Below are positions 6,633 to 12,117 of a stretch of DNA of 14,676 bases, one piece after another (position 1 is the stretch's first letter; the number at the start of each line of letters is the position of its first letter). The stretch covers positions 1-14,676 of the forward strand of contig JACPSF010000479.1 in NCBI GenBank assembly GCA_016193385.1, written 5' to 3'. Source of the stretch: Deltaproteobacteria bacterium (GTDB lineage Bacteria > Desulfobacterota_B > Binatia > UBA9968). A program made the position numbers and the translations under genes. The notes under the pieces are model-generated. The model saw only the letters and a program-made list of their open reading frames with translations. It made no database searches and was not told the DNA's origin.

Positions 6633-7592
6633 CTACTCCCCGATTACGAACGAGCGGCCGAAGACCTCTTTCCAATATTCCAGTGTCTCACCCTTGAAGT
6701 TGTTGTTCCGAGCGGCGGTCAGTCTCTCCCACGCTTCGGTGGCCTTTGTAACGATTTCCCCTCGATCCAGGTCCGTCAGGCGGCGCGCAACGTTATTGTC
6801 AGCATTGACAGGGTCGAGAATGACGACGGGGTCTTTCGGCAGCGATGTAACTTTCCCATTCTCGCGGAACACAATGGGATCGCGAAGCTCGGACTGTGCC
6901 ACGTAGAGAAAAAACCTGAGGAGCCCGTCCTCCAAGGACGGAGGGGTACCTCCAGCATCCTGAAGATGAGATACGATGAGATCGATCATAAATGAGCGAA
7001 GGGTCTGATCGAGCTCCTGGTGGTTGCGCCAGTATTTGAGAAGTCTGACCAGCGCAGTAAATAGCAAGTATCCGTCCTTGCGGGCACGGATGAACTCTAA
7101 CTGTTTGGTTACACTCGTCTTCACCGGCGGGTCACCCTGTGAGGAAGGCTGCCAGCCGTAATCGCCTGGCCCCTCAATCGGAATGATCGGCACGAGGTCG
7201 ACGTCCATACCAGATACTCGAAAGACGACGCCGAGCGTTCGGGGCTGTACCGTAAAGTCTTCCGGTTTTTTCTGGGGATATGCGGCGCAGAGAAGCAGAC
7301 GAAGGCGGTGATGAAGTGATGCCAAGTCGAGCTCGTTAGCCCCGTCTGTGTTTAGGAAAACCGCGATATCGGCATCGACGCCAAAGTTCCCTCGCGGGCG
7401 AAGAACGGTCCCTTTCCACAAGGACCCGGTCTTAAGAAATTTCCTGATATTTATGACGGGGTCCTTCTTGGCCGTTGCGGTAAAGACGGAGATCAGATTG
7501 TCGACCTGGCCGAGGAGTTCACTCCGCTTCCCTTTCGGAAGCTTTAAGCAGTTATCCACGAAGTAACCAAGCTGTGAATCAGTAAGCTCCAT
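6633..7592 (-). CDS. cdnC: CBASS cyclic-oligonucleotide synthase (CD-NTase, CdnC-like)
   Basis: 319 residues with the full cGAS/DncV-like nucleotidyltransferase signature: KTGSLWKGT (Gly56-Ser57), Asp73-x-Asp75 in VDADIAVFL, and Asp130/Asp132 in MDVDLVPI. Further segments (RLLKYWRN, RSFMIDLIVSHL, SELRDPIVF, VILDPVNADNNVAR, EYWKEVFGRSF) follow the order I know from CdnC enzymes of type III CBASS. CdnC enzymes studied so far make cyclic tri-adenylate, but the product here cannot be read from sequence. Length is normal and all metal ligands are present. It should stay silent until bound by the activated HORMA protein. It starts 57 bases after the LexA-like gene and is almost certainly in its transcript. 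Confidence 0.9.
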   Translation of the reverse strand: MELTDSQLGYFVDNCLKLPKGKRSELLGQVDNLISVFTATAKKDPVINIRKFLKTGSLWKGTVLRPRGNFGVDADIAVFLNTDGANELDLASLHHRLRLLLCAAYPQKKPEDFTVQPRTLGVVFRVSGMDVDLVPIIPIEGPGDYGWQPSSQGDPPVKTSVTKQLEFIRARKDGYLLFTALVRLLKYWRNHQELDQTLRSFMIDLIVSHLQDAGGTPPSLEDGLLRFFLYVAQSELRDPIVFRENGKVTSLPKDPVVILDPVNADNNVARRLTDLDRGEIVTKATEAWERLTAARNNNFKGETLEYWKEVFGRSFVIGE

Positions 7593-7631
7593 CTATGAAC
7601 CTACTCTTTCTGCGCCGAAGAAGGCGAGGGA

Positions 7632-7641
7632 TTTAGCTAAA
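7632..7641. promoter_or_regulatory. Possible second operator between regulator and cyclase genes
   Basis: TTTAGCTAAA, a perfect 10-bp palindrome in the 57-base gap. On the minus strand it gives CTTTAGCTAAA, close to CTTTAGATTTAAG at the candidate operator over the promoter (8324-8340). It may be an additional binding site for the LexA-like repressor; chance is possible for such a short site. Confidence 0.35.
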
Positions 7642-7649
7642 GATATCAA

Positions 7650-8294
7650 TTAACCGATAATTACCGAGCCTCGCTTCAGCACCCTTACGACTATGCCCTG
7701 GATGTGGAATTCTCGATCGACAACAATAGGACGATGCTCGGTGCTGCTGGAGTCAGGCTTTAAGACGTAGTAACCCGGACCTCGCGCGAAACGTTTGATT
7801 GTTGCCTCGCCGTCAATCAGAGCAACCACAATATCCCTCTCATTTGCCGTCGTTTGTTGCCGAACGAGAACCAAATCGCCGTCCTCAATCTTTTCCCCGG
7901 CCACCTTCGCTTTGTTCATGGAATTGCCTCGGACCCGGAGGAGGAAGTACTCCGATCCAGGGCGCGCGACTGTCTTCGGCATCTGGACCCAACCATTAAC
8001 GTTCTGTTCGGCCAGCAACAGCGGACCAGCCGGGGCTTGACCAACTACCGGTACAGCCCGCGTTTGGACGGAGCTGGTATCGCTTCGCAATGGCCGCAGA
8101 CCGCGCGCACCCGCCCAGCGCTCGATGTCGCCCTCTTCCTCCAGCCACCGCAGATAGCGCAACACTGTTCTTGTCGAACCAACACGGAGGGCTCGCCGCA
8201 GCTCCTCGATGGTCGGAGGCACGCCACGTTTGATAAACGCCTGGTTGATCGCCCTTAGCACCTCTTCCCGTCTGAGCTGCTTATGCCGACCCAT
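7650..8294 (-). CDS. LexA-like self-cleaving transcriptional repressor
   Basis: 214 residues. Residues 1-70 form a LexA-type winged helix (VLRAINQAFIKRGVPPTIEELRRAL...TRTVLRYLRWLEEEGDI). Residues 78-214 form an S24 latent-peptidase domain with cleavage site Ala89-Gly90 (VVGQAPAGPLL), nucleophile Ser125 (RGNSM) and general base Lys167 (GEATIKRF). The positions parallel E. coli LexA (A84-G85, S119, K156), so RecA-stimulated self-cleavage is plausible. It is first in the CBASS transcript, with its own promoter and an overlapping inverted repeat upstream, so it probably represses itself and the operon and releases them on DNA damage. It could also be the cell's general SOS repressor, but its place in the operon favours a local role. 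The known CBASS regulators CapH and CapW belong to other families. Confidence 0.88.
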   Translation of the reverse strand: MGRHKQLRREEVLRAINQAFIKRGVPPTIEELRRALRVGSTRTVLRYLRWLEEEGDIERWAGARGLRPLRSDTSSVQTRAVPVVGQAPAGPLLLAEQNVNGWVQMPKTVARPGSEYFLLRVRGNSMNKAKVAGEKIEDGDLVLVRQQTTANERDIVVALIDGEATIKRFARGPGYYVLKPDSSSTEHRPIVVDREFHIQGIVVRVLKRGSVIIG

Positions 8295-8323
8295 ATTTAG
8301 ACACTATTTCCGTCACTTGCATT

Positions 8324-8340
8324 TCCTTAAATCTAAAGGA
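8324..8340. promoter_or_regulatory. Candidate LexA-like operator overlapping the -10 box
   Basis: Inverted repeat TCCTTTAGATTTAAGGA (minus strand) with 5-bp outer arms TCCTT/AAGGA and partial inner symmetry. It covers the -10 box of the repressor's promoter, the usual place for an autorepressor site. Confidence 0.45.
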
Positions 8341-8358
8341 TCGGGTTACGGCTGTCAA
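8330..8358 (-). promoter_or_regulatory. Sigma70 promoter of the LexA-CBASS operon
   Basis: On the minus strand a perfect TTGACA (8353-8358), a 17-base spacer, and TAGATT (8330-8335; 4/6 match). The predicted start is near 8323, leaving a leader of about 30 bases before the ATG at 8294. No other promoter as good was seen ahead of the cyclase gene. Confidence 0.7.
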
Positions 8359-8412
8359 GAGGAATCTAGTCGAGGCTAATGCAAAAGGAAGATGTGACCG
8401 AGTCGGAGCCCC

Positions 8413-9315
8413 GTGCCCTCTGAATTGCAAAAAGTGGCGCCGCCGGATGATTCCATCGCCCGGTCTGGGGAGACCTTGCGCCAAGCTGAATGGCGGGATG
8501 AGCTGTTAAGAACGGGCATCCGAGGAAAGCGAGGGCAGTATATTCTTTTCTCTCGCGTCGAGCCTTTGCCTGGAACCAGGTGGCTCCACGCGGAAGCGGA
8601 GACGAAGCCAAATGACAAAGGCGCGGACAGGGTCAAGGATGCGGAGGGCATATACGGAAAACCGCAAAGGGTCGTCATCTCCTTTGGCCCGGAGCATGCT
8701 CCGCTTGAACAGAAGCAGGTCGAGCTTGCCATTGAAGAAGCACAGAGGCTTGTCCCCAAGCCGAAGATAGTCGTTTTCGCCGCTTTCCAGTTCGACCCGG
8801 AGGCTGCGAAGGACATCGATGAGACGGAATGGCCTGGGGTCGTCCTGCTGAAAGCACAGATGAACGCCGATCTGCTGACGGAAGATCTCAAGAAAAAGCG
8901 GGCGAGCAACGAAAGCTTCTGGCTCATCGGCCAGCCGGATATACGGGTCACGAAAATCCAGGACGGCAAGGACAAAGGAAAATATAAAGTCGAGGTCCTG
9001 GGTTTCGACTACTACAACACGAAGACAGGAACGATTGAATCCGGCGGGAACGAAAAAATCGCGATCTGGCTTTTGGACACCGATTACGACGGGCGAAGCC
9101 TTTTTCCCAAGCAGGTTTTCTTTCCCATGGCGGGCGAGAACGAAGGCTGGGCTAAGCTGGCAAAGAACCTCAAAGCGGAAGTCGACGAAGAGCTGATCGA
9201 GGCTTACCGAGGGACGGTCTCTCTTCCATTCGAGCCCGGGAAGCATAACCGCGTAGCCGTAAAGATCGTGGATGATCGGGGGATCGAGAGTCTCAGAATC
9301 ATCGAGATTGAGTGA
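8413..9315 (+). pseudogene. C-terminal fragment of a type III-like Mod DNA methyltransferase
   Basis: About 300 uninterrupted codons matching the C-terminal part of large site-specific DNA methyltransferases of type III R-M-like systems (for example DDSIARSGETLRQAEWRDEL and DLKKKRASNESFWLIG). The N-terminal part with the AdoMet-binding FxGxG and catalytic (D/N)PP(Y/W) motifs is absent. An in-frame TGA at 8395 lies just upstream and the LexA promoter follows within 40 bases, so the gene was cut here. The GTG at 8413 is a formal start, but the product could not methylate DNA. The reading frame remains intact, which suggests recent loss. Its end overlaps the ATG of the Res remnant (TGATG), the usual Mod-Res coupling. 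Confidence 0.75.
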
Positions 9316-9900
9316 TGGGCAAGGCCACCATAGACCACCTGATCATCAACTCCCCCTACAAGGAGCCCCGGTAATACTGGAGCTACGACCGGGAGACGCG
9401 GACATTCGATCTAAAAGAAGGCAGGAGACCGGCCGGGTATGTCATAGCCTCTCAAACCTCCAAGGCCTTTTGACGATTCGGGCATCTTCGTCCCGATTCC
9501 TTTGGTGAACCAGATCCGCCCGCGGGTGGAGGCGTGGCGGGAAGCGGGTTATCCCGGAGCCACGGGGATTACCAAACGGCTGCTGGAGCACTGGCATAAC
9601 CCCGAGGAGCGAGAGAACCGCCTCTTTTTCTGCCAGCTTGAGGCGATTGAAACCTTGATCTGGCTCACGGAGGCCCCGGCTTCGGACAAAGTCGGCATCG
9701 ACATTCCCTCCGATGGGGGAGCATTCAGCCGCCTGTGCTCCAAGATGGCCACGGGTTCGGGAAAAACCGTTGTCATGGCGATGTTGATCGCCTGGCAGGT
9801 CATCAACAAAGTCACCCATCCACAGGACTCCCGGTTTTCGAAGTACGTTTTCATGGCCGTTGCGGACTTGACGGTGCAAACCCGCTTCAAGCCTTCTTAG
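9315..9900 (+). pseudogene. Broken N-terminal fragment of type III-like Res helicase/nuclease
   Basis: Starts at the ATG sharing one base with the Mod stop. Reading MGKATIDHLIINSPYKEPR, it meets TAA at 9372 and continues in frame as YWSYDRETRTFDLKEG. It is frameshifted at 9471 (TGA) and continues in the +1 frame as DDSGIFVPIPLVNQIRPRV. The segment FCQLEAIETLIWLTEAP and Walker A KMATGSGKTVVMAM follow, then the frame ends at 9900. All later helicase motifs and the nuclease domain are missing. An intact Res of this kind is several times longer. One stop, one frameshift and truncation make it nonfunctional. Confidence 0.8.
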
Positions 9901-9906
9901 GAGAGC

Positions 9907-10079
9907 TCACGACGAAGAGGGCAATTTAACATCTGTGGGCACATGAAGTTTCAGTTCCTTGACGACCCGGAACCGCGAGTCGCCGGAGACCAATGCATCC
10001 GCCTCCATTCGTAGCGCCATCGCCGCGATGAGGGAGTCCTTCCTCAGGGCTCCCCGCTGGGGATGTCGTCGAGGCTCAT
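9907..10079 (-). pseudogene. VapC-like PIN toxin with internal deletion
   Basis: The ATG at 10079 overlaps the antitoxin stop (ATGA). The product begins MSLDDIPSGE, a typical PIN-toxin opening, then stops. Downstream in another frame the C-terminus of a PIN domain follows at once: KDSLIAAMALRMEADALVSG with Asp20-type residues retained, then DSRFRVVKELKLHVP, ending with TGA at 9907. The middle of the domain, including the first catalytic Asp and most helices, is gone. Deletion and frameshift leave no active ribonuclease. Confidence 0.7.
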
Positions 10080-10318
10080 AGATCCCACATATCTTCTTCG
10101 AACACCTGGCGAAGTTGTTTCGCGGGGATCTTCATGGGTCGTTCGCAAAAAACGCGGTACGCCATCTTCCGTTCCTTGGGCGTCGCCGCGTCTTTGCGGA
10201 GATATCGCACAAGCGCGTCCTGGATCAGATCGCGGAGGGGCCGTCCCTCTTCGGCAGCCCGCCGTTTGGCCCGCCGCACAATCTTGTCCTCAAGAAGAGT
10301 GCCGATTTTTTGTTTCAT
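10076..10318 (-). CDS. VapB-like ribbon-helix-helix antitoxin
   Basis: 80 residues. The N-terminal 45 residues (MKQKIGTLLEDKIVRRAKRRAAEEGRPLRDLIQDALVRYL) look like a ribbon-helix-helix DNA-binding domain. The C-terminal part would bind the toxin. The perfect Shine-Dalgarno AAAGGAGG (10326-10333) lies seven bases before the ATG. The stop overlaps the start of the toxin remnant by the ATGA pattern typical of toxin-antitoxin operons. The antitoxin frame is intact while the toxin is destroyed, so it is now an orphan that may still autorepress its promoter. Confidence 0.7.
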   Translation of the reverse strand: MKQKIGTLLEDKIVRRAKRRAAEEGRPLRDLIQDALVRYLRKDAATPKERKMAYRVFCERPMKIPAKQLRQVFEEDMWDL

Positions 10319-10373
10319 ATTCCCGCCTCCTTTGTCCTAGGTTTGGGGAAGAAACTGGGAAGGGTCTCGCTCG

Positions 10374-11021
10374 TTACCCCTTTGGCCAGGAGCGAATCTC
10401 CATCTCCCGGCGCAACTTCTTCGGATCATAGAATTCATAGTGTGTGAAGTCGGAGATCCGGCGGCGCGGTTTGGCTCTGGGCCAGCTGCGGGCGTGGCCG
10501 ATGGGAACGACCCACAGCAGGCGAAGGGGCCGGGGAACCCGAAAGAGATCTCTCAGTTCCGGTTCGACCTCTTCGCGCACGGAAACCCAGACGGTTCCCA
10601 GGCCCAGGCCCGCCGCCATGAGCATCATGTGCTCAACCGCGTTGGCGACGCTAGCCTGGAAGAGTTTCTCCCGGTCCCCTGGTTGGCGGGTGGTCAAATA
10701 GACTCCCATAGTCCGCGGGTCACCGCAGGCAAGAACCAGGACGCTTACGTCTCCTACGTAGTCTTTCTTGAGCCCTTTGTAATGCACCGGATCTTCGCGC
10801 TTGTGCCGCTTCCATTCGTTATCGTAAATCTCCCGCACGCGCTTCATCTTGGCGCGGTCGCGAGTCGCCACGAACTCCCAGGGCTGTGTATTCGCCCCCG
10901 AGGGGGCCCAGCGAGCCGCCTCCAGGATCATCTCCAATTGCCGATCGCTCACCTTGCCGGACCGGTAAACCCGCACGCTGCGCCGCTTCCGTATGGTGTC
11001 CAGGAGTTTTTTGCCGTCCAT
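10374..11021 (-). CDS. Nitroreductase-family FMN oxidoreductase
   Basis: 215 residues. FMN-binding features of the nitroreductase family are visible: RKRRSVRVYR at 11-20, the WAPSGANTQPWEF segment at 38-50, and AAGLGLGTVWVS at 136-147 near the second FMN contact. It reduces nitro, quinone or similar compounds with NAD(P)H; the physiological substrate cannot be told. Cytoplasmic, no signal peptide. It is transcribed away from the ArsR-methyltransferase gene across a 107-base gap, so the operator there could affect both. No strong Shine-Dalgarno precedes the ATG. Confidence 0.85.
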   Translation of the reverse strand: MDGKKLLDTIRKRRSVRVYRSGKVSDRQLEMILEAARWAPSGANTQPWEFVATRDRAKMKRVREIYDNEWKRHKREDPVHYKGLKKDYVGDVSVLVLACGDPRTMGVYLTTRQPGDREKLFQASVANAVEHMMLMAAGLGLGTVWVSVREEVEPELRDLFRVPRPLRLLWVVPIGHARSWPRAKPRRRISDFTHYEFYDPKKLRREMEIRSWPKG

Positions 11022-11086
11022 AATGCCATTGGGCTATAACACCAAGCGGCGGGGAGCGCAAAGTTCTGAAGGGTGCTTGAACTTTC

Positions 11087-11110
11087 ATCGAAATATCTAT
11101 ATATTTCGAT
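11087..11110. promoter_or_regulatory. Perfect inverted repeat, probable ArsR-type operator
   Basis: Arms ATCGAAATAT (11087-11096) and ATATTTCGAT (11101-11110) with spacer CTAT: 10-bp perfect arms, 19 bases before the ArsR-methyltransferase start. ArsR-family dimers bind such A/T-rich inverted repeats. It likely covers the promoter and allows autoregulation. Confidence 0.7.
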
Positions 11111-11116
11111 AGATAT
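11093..11116. promoter_or_regulatory. Second, overlapping inverted repeat
   Basis: Arms ATATCTAT (11093-11100) and ATAGATAT (11109-11116) with an 8-base spacer, overlapping the first repeat but shifted by six bases. Either arrangement could be the true dimer site, or both could serve alternative binding registers. Confidence 0.55.
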
Positions 11117-11128
11117 GCGGGATGGCTT

Positions 11129-12115
11129 ATGGATTTGATTCGCACCCTTAAGGCGCTTGCCGATCCGCTGCGGCTCCGAGTCCTGGCGGCTGTAGCCGAG
11201 GATGAGTTGACGGTAGGGGAGATCCGGGAGGTCGTTGAGGCCGTGCAGTCCTCGGTCTCGCGTAATTTGGCCATCTTGCGTGATGCGGGCCTCGTCCGTG
11301 ATCGCAAGGAGGGGACCAATGTTTATTTCTCATTGCGCCGTGACATGCCTGCCCAGAGCAGGGAGCTGTTCCGAGTCCTGGCGCGCCGCCTGGCGGAATT
11401 GCCGGCGGCCAAGGAGGATCAAGCGCGCCTGCGGGAGTGCCGCCGCCGGCGTATCCAACGCTCGCGGAATTACTTTGAGTCCGTCGCCGGTGATTGGGAG
11501 CGGATTCGCAAGAATTACTTCGACGCCCGGGTGAGCTCCTTGGCCATCGAGAAGTTGGTGCCGCCGAATCTGACTGTGGCAGATATCGGGTGCGGGACGG
11601 GGAGCCTCTCTTTGGAGCTGGCGCGATTGGCCAAGAAAGTCATCGCCGTTGATCTCTCCCGCGAGATGATCCGGCAGGCCAACCGCGTCGCCCGGGAACG
11701 GGCGAGCCAAAATATCGTGTTCCGTCTCGGGGATGCGGAAAAGCTTCCGCTGGAAGACCGGAGTGTGGATGCCGCCTTCTGTGTGTTGGTGCTCCATTTT
11801 CTCGAGCAGCCCGCTAAAGCCGTATTAGAGCTGTGCCGTATTTTGCGGCCAGGCGGCCCTGTGATTCTCGTCGACCTCGTGCCTCATGGACAGGAATGGA
11901 TGAGGGAAGAGATGGCCCATCGCTGGCTCGGGTTTGAGCGATCAGCGGTGGAGGCATGGCTTCGGGCGGGCGGTGTGCCCCAGGTCGAATACGAGCTCAC
12001 CGGCGCTTATGCCGGAGGGAAGATGACCAGAAACGGAAAACGGCCGGTAGAGATTTTTGTCGCGCGAGGCATCGTGCCCGGACCGCCAGCCCATCGGCAC
12101 TCGGCGAAAAAGTAG
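11129..12115 (+). CDS. ArsR-family regulator fused to SAM-dependent methyltransferase
   Basis: 328 residues. Residues 1-75 are an ArsR winged helix ([16 protein letters not shown], recognition helix [16 protein letters not shown], wing EGTNVYFSL). Residues 110-300 are a class I methyltransferase with motif [10 protein letters not shown] (150-158), acidic Asp175 (AVDLS), GDAEKLPL (201-208) and the post-motif [12 protein letters not shown]. No metal-binding cysteine pair is seen in the ArsR part, so an SAM or SAH ligand is more likely than a metal. The stop lies two bases before the metH start, so it almost certainly controls metH, like SahR-type regulators of methionine metabolism. Whether the methyltransferase part is catalytic or only a SAM/SAH sensor is open. 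Confidence 0.88.
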   Translation: MDLIRTLKALADPLRLRVLAAVAEDELTVGEIREVVEAVQSSVSRNLAILRDAGLVRDRKEGTNVYFSLRRDMPAQSRELFRVLARRLAELPAAKEDQARLRECRRRRIQRSRNYFESVAGDWERIRKNYFDARVSSLAIEKLVPPNLTVADIGCGTGSLSLELARLAKKVIAVDLSREMIRQANRVARERASQNIVFRLGDAEKLPLEDRSVDAAFCVLVLHFLEQPAKAVLELCRILRPGGPVILVDLVPHGQEWMREEMAHRWLGFERSAVEAWLRAGGVPQVEYELTGAYAGGKMTRNGKRPVEIFVARGIVPGPPAHRHSAKK

Positions 12116-12117
12116 CT

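Noticed and set aside
6628..6675. Longer start for the HORMA protein
   Set aside because: It would overlap the cyclase gene by over 40 bases and add an arginine-rich tail. The ATG at 6627 has a ribosome site and fits the family.
8691..8702. Palindrome GGAGCATGCTCC
   Set aside because: Inside conserved Mod coding sequence; likely chance in codons.
8506..9246. 246-codon minus frame
   Set aside because: Antisense to the Mod fragment, which has clear family sequence.
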